From contig QMQQ01000006.1 in NCBI GenBank assembly GCA_003648985.1, forward strand, positions 1-23,321: a DNA stretch of 23,321 nt, in the 5' to 3' direction. Made by a program: the position numbers and the translations under genes. Source of the stretch: Candidatus Woesearchaeota archaeon. Lineage in GTDB: Archaea; Nanobdellota; Nanobdellia; Woesearchaeales; B54-G15. Below are positions 6,938 through 14,886 of this stretch, piece by piece (position 1 is the first letter of the stretch; every line of letters starts with the position of its first letter). A model generated the notes under the pieces. The model saw only the letters and a list, made by a program, of their open reading frames with translations. It was not told the DNA's origin and searched no databases.

Positions 6938-7483
6938 TCACCCAAAAAGTATTTTATCTGCAAAAATCAATTTCTTTTGAGCATCAAGCAATGATTTTTG
7001 CCAGTTTTCATATTCTTTTCTTTGCAATTCTCTTGTTTCAATCAATCTCTTTGCAGCCTCGCTTACCTCCTTTGCCATAGTTCTGCCAAGCATCAATTCT
7101 TCCATAGCTGCACTGTATGTTTCAAGCCTGACAAAAACAGGTTTAACTATCCGATGCTCTTTCAACGCCTCAAATTCTTCTTTTTCCTCTTCAACAATCT
7201 CACGTTCAATCTCCTCAACTTCAGGAGCTTTTACTCTAATCTTCTCGATTTTTTCTGGTATAACTTTAATCTCTTCTTTTTTAGGAGCAACCTTGACCAC
7301 AGGCTTTGGTTTGACCTCAGGCGCAGGCGGAACAGCCGGTGGCGCGACTTCAATCTTTTCAATCTCTTCAGGCTTAACCTTAATTTCTTTTTTAGGAATA
7401 GCCTTAATCTCGATCTCCTCCTCTGGCGGAGGAGGAACTTCTAAGCCAGCAACCTCTCTTGCTTTTTTCCTAAAGAATATCAT
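6938..7483 (-). CDS. Pro/Glu/Lys-rich linker protein with C-terminal helical domain
   Basis: A 181-residue protein, first gene of the three-gene operon. Residues 1-10 (MIFFRKKARE) are basic and hydrophobic. Residues 15-105 are a low-complexity, probably disordered tether of Pro, Glu, Lys, Val and Ile with repeating KIEVAPP/EKIEKI-type units. Residues 114-181 are a helical-hairpin domain beginning KPVFVRLETY and ending KKLIFADKILFG, shared with the next gene. I do not recognise the family. The layout (short N-terminal patch, long charged tether, small coiled domain) would suit anchoring a small complex at a distance from a membrane or filament, but this is inference. It is transcribed divergently from amrS, with 100 bp between the two starts. 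Confidence 0.75.
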   Translation of the reverse strand: MIFFRKKAREVAGLEVPPPPEEEIEIKAIPKKEIKVKPEEIEKIEVAPPAVPPAPEVKPKPVVKVAPKKEEIKVIPEKIEKIRVKAPEVEEIEREIVEEEKEEFEALKEHRIVKPVFVRLETYSAAMEELMLGRTMAKEVSEAAKRLIETRELQRKEYENWQKSLLDAQKKLIFADKILFG

Positions 7484-7551
7484 TTTTTCTACTTCAAAAG
7501 CTATATCATAACTTATTAAAACTTTTCCTACTATTCCAGAATAATAACAAA

Positions 7552-7561
7552 TTATTTAATA
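7552..7561 (+). promoter_or_regulatory. TATA-like box for amrS
   Basis: An AT-only block (TTATTTAATA) is centred 27 nt upstream of the ATG at 7584, giving a leaderless promoter. It lies in the divergent gap shared with the coiled-coil operon. Confidence 0.55.
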
Positions 7562-7583
7562 CTCTAAACTGATTACAAAAGGC

Positions 7584-8585
7584 ATGAAGAGAGCAAAATA
7601 CTGGCGCATGCTAAAGGATAAAACCGTTCAGTGTCAGCTTTGCCCAAGATTCTGTACAATACAACCATCTCAACTTGGTAATTGCAAGACAAGAAAGAAT
7701 ATCGATGGAACACTGTATGCGCTAAACTATGCAAAACCCGTTGCTGTTCATATAGACCCAATCGAAAAAAAACCACTTTTCCATTTCCTTCCAGCATCAA
7801 TATCATTTTCAATCGGAACAGCAGGCTGCAATCTTCACTGCAAATACTGTCAGAACTGGCAAATCTCTCAAGCCTCGCCCGAAGACATTCCATATTATAA
7901 TGTTCCTCCAGAAAAAGTCGTTGAAGATGCTCTAAAAAACAAATGCAAATCGATTTCTTATACATATACAGAACCAAACATTTTCTACGAATATGTCCTT
8001 GATACCGCAATTATCGCAAAAAAGAAAGGTATAAGAAATGTTCTCGTCACAAATGCATACATAAACGAAAAACCAGCATCAGAGCTATATCGCTACATCG
8101 ATGCTGCAAATATCGATTTGAAATCATTTTCAGATAAATTTTATAAAAAAATATGTGATGCTTCGCTTGAGCCTGTTCTGAAAACAATAAAGCTAGCAAA
8201 AAAGAAAGGTGTTTGGCTTGAAATAACAAACCTCCTTACCCCGACCCTAAACGATTCACCAGACGAAATAAAACAACTTTGCAAATGGATCGCAGACCTC
8301 GATAAAAACATCCCGTTACACTTCTCTCGTTTCTTTCCCGATTATCAGCTGCTCAATATTCAGCCAACACCACAAGAAACACTTTTCAAAGCATACGAAA
8401 TAGCAAAAGAATGCGGACTGCGCTTTGTCTACATTGGAAATGTTCTCTCAGAAAAAGAAAACACCTACTGTCCTAAATGCGGCTCATTAATTGTAAAACG
8501 CTTTGGCTTCTCAGTTCTTGATACTAAAATAAAAAACGGAAAATGCAATTTCTGTAAAGAAAAAATACCAGGTATCTGGTCATAG
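7584..8585 (+). CDS. amrS: AmrS-type radical SAM protein (AmmeMemoRadiSam family)
   Basis: A 333-residue radical SAM enzyme. The [4Fe-4S] motif CNLHCKYC is at residues 82-89, followed by QNWQIS, characteristic of the AmrS/PflA-like branch. Four N-terminal cysteines (CxxCxxxC at 17-24, then Cys34) form an additional metal-binding site, and the C-terminus carries a CxxC...CxxC ribbon (CPKC, CNFC). YTYTEPNIFYEY is the usual AmrS segment after the first half barrel. The family is widespread in archaea and often accompanies AmmeMemo partners; its substrate is not firmly established. No AmrA or AmrB partner lies in this window. The start is supported by the TATA-like box and by the normal distance to the first CxxC. 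Confidence 0.9.
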   Translation: MKRAKYWRMLKDKTVQCQLCPRFCTIQPSQLGNCKTRKNIDGTLYALNYAKPVAVHIDPIEKKPLFHFLPASISFSIGTAGCNLHCKYCQNWQISQASPEDIPYYNVPPEKVVEDALKNKCKSISYTYTEPNIFYEYVLDTAIIAKKKGIRNVLVTNAYINEKPASELYRYIDAANIDLKSFSDKFYKKICDASLEPVLKTIKLAKKKGVWLEITNLLTPTLNDSPDEIKQLCKWIADLDKNIPLHFSRFFPDYQLLNIQPTPQETLFKAYEIAKECGLRFVYIGNVLSEKENTYCPKCGSLIVKRFGFSVLDTKIKNGKCNFCKEKIPGIWS

Positions 8586-8649
8586 CATAATTAAGTCGTC
8601 GCTAATACTACACCAAGGATTTTTCTAACAAAAAACCAGTTTGAAATTC

Positions 8650-9942
8650 ATGTGCAAAAATTCAACAGAACTGTTGTTCATTTTCCTATTTGTTTTTGCA
8701 ACATCATCCACTACCGCAGCAGAAAATCTCAAATTAGAAATAATCCTGCCAGAACAACTCACACCAAATCAGGAATACAATCACATCTTCAAAATTATAA
8801 ACACAGACTTCAAACGCGGCTCACATTTCAATATAAACGCAACAGTATCACTTAAAATCACATCAGAAAACTTTTCGCTAAACAAAACTTTTACTCTGAA
8901 AGAAATAAACTGGTATAAAAAGCCACGTCTTGAGCAGCCATTCATCCCAGCCAGAAACAAGACATATCTCATTTGCGTAGAAATAATAAACTCGTCAATA
9001 AACGACACTAATCAATCAGATGATGAACCATGCAAAACAGCAACGACAAACAATAGCACGTCCGAAACAGAAAACAGTAATCAGTCACATTCAGCAATTT
9101 CCATTCAAATACTAAATCAAAATAAAACCATTGTTGAAGGTGAAACAATATTTTTCAAACATATCATCAACTGCTCGTCGAATAGTTCAATAACCTATTG
9201 GATTGAAGATATCTATGGGAATATAGCAAAAGCAAAACGAAATACAACATCGCTATCAAAAAAGCAATGGAAAACAAAAGCATACTCGCAAGTATCTCCT
9301 TATTTTATCAAATCAATATTATTTTGTGGAAGAACAAACATTTCAGTCAGCGCAACGTTCTTTGTTTTAAAAACACACGAAGAGCAAAACAAACAAAGTA
9401 CAGAGAAAGAGCAAAAAGAAAAAGCAGATGATAACAAAACCAACAAACGAAAAACATCAAAAGATCATTGCGCAAATGAAATCTATATCAAAGCCCCACA
9501 AAAAGGAATTTTCGGCAATACAATCAATGTCGCAATACAGGTTCATCGCTGCAAAGGAAGAAAAAGAAAAGTAGAATTAAAAATCATAGACAAATACAAT
9601 TTTACAATCGCAAAAACAAAGCTTAACATAAACAGCACGGGTAAATTCTTATTTACAATACCATTGAACATACCTCCCTGTTCCTATTGCTACAGTGGAA
9701 ATTATACAATCATTGCCAATGGATTAAACACAAACACATCAAGCAAGATATTCCTTGAACAACAAACACAACATTCAATCAATACAAACACACAAACATC
9801 AAATAAAAAAGAGCTTATTCTCAAAGCAAAAAAGATGCAACTACCCCCAAAAGAAATCTACAGCAAGCAAACAAAACATATCTTTCCTTATCTCTTCTTT
9901 ACGCTTATCGGCCTTCTTCCATTTATTGCAAAGCGCAGATAA
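8650..9942 (+). CDS. Secreted, sequon-rich surface protein with C-terminal anchor
   Basis: About 430 residues, unrecognised. It has a signal peptide (hydrophobic LLFIFLFVFA ending TTAAE), a long extracellular part of several beta-sandwich-like segments, and a final hydrophobic helix (FPYLFFTLIGLLPFI) closed by the basic KRR, giving a single-pass surface protein. There are about twenty NxS/T sequons, so dense N-glycosylation is expected. A Lys/Glu/Thr/Asn-rich low-complexity linker lies near the middle. Paired cysteines occur in the sandwich-like parts, including CSYC near residue 340. I chose the ATG at 8650; a TTG at 8641 is in frame and would add three residues. It follows amrS by about 60 bp on the same strand without an obvious functional link. 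A role in the cell coat is inference. Confidence 0.75.
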   Translation: MCKNSTELLFIFLFVFATSSTTAAENLKLEIILPEQLTPNQEYNHIFKIINTDFKRGSHFNINATVSLKITSENFSLNKTFTLKEINWYKKPRLEQPFIPARNKTYLICVEIINSSINDTNQSDDEPCKTATTNNSTSETENSNQSHSAISIQILNQNKTIVEGETIFFKHIINCSSNSSITYWIEDIYGNIAKAKRNTTSLSKKQWKTKAYSQVSPYFIKSILFCGRTNISVSATFFVLKTHEEQNKQSTEKEQKEKADDNKTNKRKTSKDHCANEIYIKAPQKGIFGNTINVAIQVHRCKGRKRKVELKIIDKYNFTIAKTKLNINSTGKFLFTIPLNIPPCSYCYSGNYTIIANGLNTNTSSKIFLEQQTQHSINTNTQTSNKKELILKAKKMQLPPKEIYSKQTKHIFPYLFFTLIGLLPFIAKRR

Positions 9943-9951
9943 CTTTTTAAA
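9943..9951 (+). promoter_or_regulatory. TATA-like box of the scpB-gyrA operon
   Basis: CTTTTTAAA starts immediately after the stop of the surface protein gene and is centred 26 nt upstream of the ATG at 9973, so the first mRNA of the operon is probably leaderless. Confidence 0.6.
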
Positions 9952-9972
9952 CAAAACAAAAACCATATCTAT

Positions 9973-10539
9973 ATGCAACCGCTCAGAGCAAGAACAATAA
10001 TTGAGTTAGTCGGAAAACCAAAGGATTTTGTCGAACGTGCTTTTGAGAAGATGCGCGAACTAATCAAGCAACACCCTGGTTTAGAACTTATCTCAGAAGA
10101 TATAGAACCAGTAAAAGAAAAACCAGGAACAAAGGACATATTTGGTGGATTTATGGAAGTAGAGGCAAAATTTTCTTCACTGCAATCACTCATTGCATTT
10201 TGTTTTGAATTCACTCCTACATCAGTTGAAATAATAGAACCAGAACAAATCACAATTAAAAACAACGAGCTTACCGCAATATTCAACGATCTCCAAGCAA
10301 AACTCCATGAAATCACAGCGCTTTATAAGAAATCAGAATTCGAGCAAAAAATCGTCAGAAAAAACGCGGCCCTTCTTCTAAGAAACTTCCTCTTCACCCT
10401 TTTATTCAAAAAGAAAAGAAACATCGAACAGCTATCAAAGCTAACTGGCTTACCAGCTAACTCATTGCAACAATTTCTCGATCAACTCATTAAAGAAGGA
10501 AAAGTCGCAAAAGAAAACGAGCTTTACACTCTAAAATGA
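9973..10539 (+). CDS. Conserved-looking protein with C-terminal winged helix, upstream of scpB
   Basis: A 188-residue protein of unknown function. Residues 1-95 look like an alpha/beta ferredoxin-type domain (RARTIIELVGKPKDFVERAFEKM, later FMEVEAKF and PTSVEIIEP). Residues 100-140 are a charged helix, and residues 145-188 look like a winged helix-turn-helix (IEQLSKLTGLPANSLQQFLDQLIKEGKV). The stop overlaps the scpB ATG by 4 bp (ATGA), so the two are translationally coupled. ScpA, the usual kleisin partner of ScpB, is absent from the window. This protein lacks the kleisin N-terminal signature I would expect and is shorter, so I do not call it ScpA. A role alongside SMC-ScpB or as a regulator is inferred from position. 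Confidence 0.75.
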   Translation: MQPLRARTIIELVGKPKDFVERAFEKMRELIKQHPGLELISEDIEPVKEKPGTKDIFGGFMEVEAKFSSLQSLIAFCFEFTPTSVEIIEPEQITIKNNELTAIFNDLQAKLHEITALYKKSEFEQKIVRKNAALLLRNFLFTLLFKKKRNIEQLSKLTGLPANSLQQFLDQLIKEGKVAKENELYTLK

Positions 10540-11156
10540 ACGAGAAGAACAAAATCGAAGCAATCCTCTTCTCTACTGGCAGAAGAATGACAGTTGATGA
10601 AATCTCATCACTTACAGGAATAGGAGACAAAGACCTTATTAAGCGCATCCTCCTTGAACTCAAAGCAGATTATGAACAAAGAGGAACCTCTTTAACACTT
10701 AAAGAAGAAGCAGGGGGCTGGAAGCTTACAGTAAAAGACCATTATGCTTATATCGCAGAAAAACTCATTACAAAAGCAGAACTCGACAAACCTTTGCTTG
10801 AAACACTTGCTGTAATCGCATGGCGCTATCCTGTTTTACAAGCAGAGGTTATAAAAATTCGACACAACAAAGCGTATGATCACATAAAGCAACTTGAAGA
10901 ACTCGGCTTCATAAAGAGGATTAAACATGGCAGAACAAAAAAAATTATTCTTACAGATCACTTCTTTGAATACTTTGATCTTCCAGGCAAAGAACAAAGG
11001 GACGCATTAAAACGCATCATTCCTCAACACATGAAAGAAAAAATCGAAGCCCAAGAACGCGAAATAGAACAAGCTGAAAAAAAACTTGAAGCGTTAAAAC
11101 AAACAAAACAAAAAGAATCTGAAAATGCCAGAGAAAATCACACAGCAGTACATTGA
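10536..11156 (+). CDS. scpB: ScpB, SMC complex winged-helix subunit
   Basis: A 206-residue ScpB. The family opening KIEAILFSTGRRMTVDEISSLTG is split between helices of the first winged helix. The second winged helix holds LLETLAVIAWRYPVLQAEVIKIR and YDHIKQLEELGFIKR, the most conserved ScpB stretch. Residues 160-206 are a charged, coiled tail. ScpB dimers bind the kleisin ScpA and regulate the SMC ATPase during chromosome compaction and segregation. The start overlaps the preceding gene by 4 bp. The 3' end overlaps gyrA by 32 bp in another frame, so the variable tail is partly dictated by the GyrA N-terminus. Confidence 0.93.
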   Translation: MNEKNKIEAILFSTGRRMTVDEISSLTGIGDKDLIKRILLELKADYEQRGTSLTLKEEAGGWKLTVKDHYAYIAEKLITKAELDKPLLETLAVIAWRYPVLQAEVIKIRHNKAYDHIKQLEELGFIKRIKHGRTKKIILTDHFFEYFDLPGKEQRDALKRIIPQHMKEKIEAQEREIEQAEKKLEALKQTKQKESENARENHTAVH

Positions 11157-14100
11157 AGACGAGATGAGGCAGAGCTATCTAGACTATGGTATGTCAGTTA
11201 TCATAGGCAGAGCCCTGCCAGATGTCAGGGATGGCTTAAAGCCAGTCCATCGAAGAATTCTATATGCAATGCATCAAATGGGTTTAACACATGATAAACC
11301 ATTCAAAAAATGTGCTAGGGTTGTTGGGGAATGTTTTGTTAAAGATACCTTGGTAGCAACAACAAGGGGATTGATCCCTATCCAAGAAGTCAAAAAAGGA
11401 GATATTGTTTTAACGGAAAATGGAAAGGAAAAAGTAGTTGAACTGTATGAAATGCCTAAAAAAGAATTGTTAAAGGTAACTCTCGAAAATGGCATAAGTA
11501 ATGTTGTGACAAAATCGCAGAAATTTAAAGTTTTAACCAAAGATTTAAATGCTGTATGGAAAGAAGCAAAGGATCTGAAAAAAGGAGATTACGTAGTAGT
11601 TCGTGCAGTTTATCCAAAGATAAAAGAATATGTAAAATTAGGAATGCTTAATGGTAGGGAAATATTTCTCAATGAGAACATAGGTTACCTTCTCGGTCAA
11701 CTGCTTTCTGATGGATGGGTTGAAAAAGGTTATAACAGAGGCAAAGGTTTTCGTTGTGGATTCTGTTCAACTTCCCAAAGCGTCATCAAAAAGATAGCAA
11801 AAATTCTCGAAAAAGAATTTGAATACAAACCAAAGATAGAAAAAAGGGTACGGAGTAAAAGGACTTTGTACATGATTCGAATCAATAAAGCGCAGATAAA
11901 CGATTTTTTAGTTAACGTGTTTAAACTTCAACAAGCTACTGCCCATACAAAAAAAATTCCACGGCAAATCTTTTCATCGCCGAAGTCCGTTATTGTTGCG
12001 TTAATAAGTGGATTAATCGATGGGGATGGACATGTTCATAAAAGAAGAAACGTTCTGAGTTTCGACTCTGTTTCAGAAAAGATGATAAATCAATTACAGA
12101 TCCTTCTTCTTCATCTCGGAATAATCAGCAAAAAATACTCTGGAAAGAAATTGACTAGTCATATTCTCAATGGCAGGCTAGTTGCAAGAAAACATCTCTT
12201 GCACAGCCTAGAAATAAAGAGCAGGTTTGCTGTTCTTTTGTCGACGCTATTGAATCTTTCTGATGAGCTCAAAGCAGAAAGATTAAAACTTTTAAAAACC
12301 AGAAATGTTTCACATTATGATATTATTCCGTACGCAGGAAAGGTGATTTTTCAAGAATTAAGTGAAAAACATATTGGCGGCGGATGGTATAAAGATACTC
12401 AAGGAACTAAGTTTAGAAGAAGCATAAAATATCCTACAGGAAGTAAAATAAGATATTCTTCTGATCTCAAAGAAAAAAGTTTGGGAAAAACCCAAATTAA
12501 AGAATGGGGTATACAAGAAAAGCTGAACAAAATAGGTTCTGATCTAGCAAATTTCATCAATCATGTTATTGAGGATAGCATATTCTTCTTGAAAGTCAAA
12601 AATGTCGAAGAGAGTAAACCTGAGAAAACCTATGATATCCAAGTAGAAAATGCGCATGAATTCATAGCAAATGGAATGGTTGTGCATAACTGCCTCGGAA
12701 AGTTCCATCCTCACGGCGATACAGCAGTATATGATGCCCTTGTTAGAATGGCTCAACCATTTGCTTTACGCTATCCTCTTATTCAAGGTCAAGGAAACTT
12801 CGGCAGCATAGATGGCGATGCACCAGCTGCAATGCGTTATACAGAATGCAGACTTACTTCTTTTGCATCAGAATGCCTAAAAGACATCAATAAAAACACA
12901 GTCCGCTTTGTTCCAAACTTCGACGCTTCTCTAAAAGAACCAACATGCCTGCCAGCTTTGCCGCCTCTGCTGCTACTAAATGGCTCTACTGGAATAGCCG
13001 TTGGAATGGCAACAAACATCCCACCGCATAATCTCGCAGAAACAGTTGATGCAATCACCGCATACATTGAAAACCCTTCAATAACCATAGACGAACTAAT
13101 GCAACACATAAAAGGACCAGACTTTCCAACAGGCGCCCTAATCATTGGCTCAAAAGGAATCGTATCAGCATATAAAACAGGAAAAGGAAAAATAAAGATA
13201 AGAGCAAAATGCGAAATCGAAGATAACAAGATAATAATAACAGAAATTCCTTTTATGCTAAACAAATCATCTCTCATCGAAGAAATAGCTTCTCTCGTTA
13301 GAGAAGGAAAAATCGACGGCATTACAGACATACGTGACGAGTCGAGCAGAGGAAAGCTAAGGGTACTCCTTATGCTTAAAAAATCAATCAATCCTGAAAT
13401 CGTATTAAAACAACTATACCTCCATACAAGACTCCAAACAACCTTCGGCATAATCTCCCTTGCTCTTGTTGATGGCGTTCCAACCCTTCTAAACCTAAAA
13501 GATATAATAGCGCACTACGTTTCACACAGAAAAACCGTCATCACAAAAAGACTCGAATTCGAGCTTACACAAGCATCAAAGCGAGAACACATTGTAAAAG
13601 GACTCCTAACAGCCCTATCAAACATTGAAAAAACAATAGAAATAATCAAGAAAAGCAGATCTCCAGCCGAAGCATCAACAGCATTAATGCAAGCATTTGC
13701 AATCACAAAAGAACAGGCAAAAGCAATACTCGAAATGCCATTGCAAAAACTCACTACCCTTGAATCAACTGCGCTTGAAGAAGAACACAAAAGACTTACA
13801 GAGCAAATAAAAAAACTACGTTTCATCCTCTCTTCAGAAAAAGAAATCCTAAACATAATCAAAGAAGAGCTCCAACAGCTAAAGAAGAAATATGCCGATG
13901 AAAGAAGAACAACAATATTGCCAGAGGAGGAAGAAATAACAATTGAGGAAATCATCGTGCCAGAACTTTCAATAGTCACTGTAACAAGAAAGGGTTTCAT
14001 AAAAAGAACATCACTCGCGCTCTTTAGACGTCAGAGAAGAGGCGGAAAAGGCTTATCAACCCTTTATTCTGCTGAAGATGTCGTTGAGCACCTCTTTCTT

Positions 14101-14886
14101 GCAAAAACAACAGCCCAGCTTCTTGTATTCACAAACAAAGGAAAGGTCCATTGGATTCCAGTATACAAGCTACCAGATGCTACGCGCTATGCAAAAGGAA
14201 AACATATCTCTACTTTTATTCAGCTTGGAAAAGATGAAAAGATTGCAACAATAATCCCGATCGAAGAATTCAAAAACAATCTTATCATGATAACAAGAAA
14301 AGGCATAGTCAAAAAATTACCACTTGCTCTGCTTAAAAAACCTCGGCGTGGCGGCATTCTTGCAATATTCCTTAGCGATGATGATTCACTTATCAGCGTA
14401 ATCCATGCCAAAGAAGAAGACGAACTCCTTATAGCAACTAAAAGAGGAATGGCTCTTCGCTTTAAAGCAGCAGAAGTTAGGGCAATGGGAAGAACAGCAA
14501 AAGGCGTAAAAGGAATTCATCTTAAGGAACAAGATAGTGTAATTGGCGTTGTAAAAGTTGAACCAGAGAAAGCCATTCTAACAGTAACAGAAAAAGGCTT
14601 TGGCAAAAGAACCCCTGCAAACCTCTACAGACTAACTCATAGAGCAGGCATCGGCGTTAGAAACATCATCTGCACAGAAAAAAATGGTTCTGCTGTTGCA
14701 ATAGCTTCGGTATCAGATAAAGATGAAATTATCATTGCAACCAAACTTGGTTTAGCTATAAGAATAAAAGCAAAAGAAATCCCTCTTATAGGAAGGGCAA
14801 CTCGTGGCGTAAAACTAATAAAACTCTCAGAGCAAGACACTGTTATCTCAATTACAGTCATTAAAGAAGAACTGGAAAATGCATGA
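11125..14886 (+). CDS. gyrA: DNA gyrase subunit A, intein-containing precursor
   Basis: A 1253-residue precursor; removing the 453-residue intein leaves an 800-residue GyrA. The N-terminal domain has YGMSVIIGRALPDVRDGLKPVHRR, the HPHGD loop just after the intein, and AMRYTE with the DNA-cleaving Tyr at precursor residue 572 (119 in the mature protein). The C-terminal beta-pinwheel carries a perfect GyrA box, QRRGGKG (970-976; DNA 14032-14052), which separates gyrase from topoisomerase IV; later blades repeat RRGG- and GRxxKGVK-type turns. With GyrB (not in the window) it would introduce negative supercoils; archaeal gyrases are generally considered bacterial acquisitions. The start is fixed by the conserved N-terminus and lies 32 bp inside scpB. 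It is co-oriented with scpB and a downstream methyltransferase that overlaps its end by 8 bp. Confidence 0.97.
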   Translation: MPEKITQQYIEDEMRQSYLDYGMSVIIGRALPDVRDGLKPVHRRILYAMHQMGLTHDKPFKKCARVVGECFVKDTLVATTRGLIPIQEVKKGDIVLTENGKEKVVELYEMPKKELLKVTLENGISNVVTKSQKFKVLTKDLNAVWKEAKDLKKGDYVVVRAVYPKIKEYVKLGMLNGREIFLNENIGYLLGQLLSDGWVEKGYNRGKGFRCGFCSTSQSVIKKIAKILEKEFEYKPKIEKRVRSKRTLYMIRINKAQINDFLVNVFKLQQATAHTKKIPRQIFSSPKSVIVALISGLIDGDGHVHKRRNVLSFDSVSEKMINQLQILLLHLGIISKKYSGKKLTSHILNGRLVARKHLLHSLEIKSRFAVLLSTLLNLSDELKAERLKLLKTRNVSHYDIIPYAGKVIFQELSEKHIGGGWYKDTQGTKFRRSIKYPTGSKIRYSSDLKEKSLGKTQIKEWGIQEKLNKIGSDLANFINHVIEDSIFFLKVKNVEESKPEKTYDIQVENAHEFIANGMVVHNCLGKFHPHGDTAVYDALVRMAQPFALRYPLIQGQGNFGSIDGDAPAAMRYTECRLTSFASECLKDINKNTVRFVPNFDASLKEPTCLPALPPLLLLNGSTGIAVGMATNIPPHNLAETVDAITAYIENPSITIDELMQHIKGPDFPTGALIIGSKGIVSAYKTGKGKIKIRAKCEIEDNKIIITEIPFMLNKSSLIEEIASLVREGKIDGITDIRDESSRGKLRVLLMLKKSINPEIVLKQLYLHTRLQTTFGIISLALVDGVPTLLNLKDIIAHYVSHRKTVITKRLEFELTQASKREHIVKGLLTALSNIEKTIEIIKKSRSPAEASTALMQAFAITKEQAKAILEMPLQKLTTLESTALEEEHKRLTEQIKKLRFILSSEKEILNIIKEELQQLKKKYADERRTTILPEEEEITIEEIIVPELSIVTVTRKGFIKRTSLALFRRQRRGGKGLSTLYSAEDVVEHLFLAKTTAQLLVFTNKGKVHWIPVYKLPDATRYAKGKHISTFIQLGKDEKIATIIPIEEFKNNLIMITRKGIVKKLPLALLKKPRRGGILAIFLSDDDSLISVIHAKEEDELLIATKRGMALRFKAAEVRAMGRTAKGVKGIHLKEQDSVIGVVKVEPEKAILTVTEKGFGKRTPANLYRLTHRAGIGVRNIICTEKNGSAVAIASVSDKDEIIIATKLGLAIRIKAKEIPLIGRATRGVKLIKLSEQDTVISITVIKEELENA
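11332..12690 (+). mobile_element. GyrA intein with LAGLIDADG homing endonuclease
   Basis: An in-frame 453-residue insertion splits the conserved GyrA stretch ARVVGE / LGKFHPHGD. It starts with Cys1 (precursor 70, CFVKDTLV, block A) and ends VENAHEFIANG...VVHN (blocks F and G, His521-Asn522) before Cys+1, so the three terminal splicing residues are present. Two dodecapeptide motifs, LLGQLLSDG (Asp196) and LISGLIDGDG (Asp299/301), keep their acidic residues, so the homing endonuclease could be active. KKIPRQIF between them fits the usual intervening block. Block B reads TKSQ (129-132): the Thr is kept, but the usual His is Gln. By eye, codons here are more often T- or G-ending than in the flanking gyrA, which suggests separate acquisition. 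The site differs from the mycobacterial GyrA intein site, which as I recall lies next to the catalytic Tyr. Confidence 0.95.

Noticed and set aside
6998..7511. Plus-strand frames opposite the Pro/Glu/Lys-rich gene
   Set aside because: They are Phe/Asn/Leu/Arg-rich or Gly/Ser-rich mirror images of the charged linker on the minus strand, a typical shadow.
9973..10539. Calling the gene before scpB a ScpA
   Set aside because: Position alone suggests it; the kleisin N-terminal signature is not seen and the N-terminal half looks like a ferredoxin-type domain.
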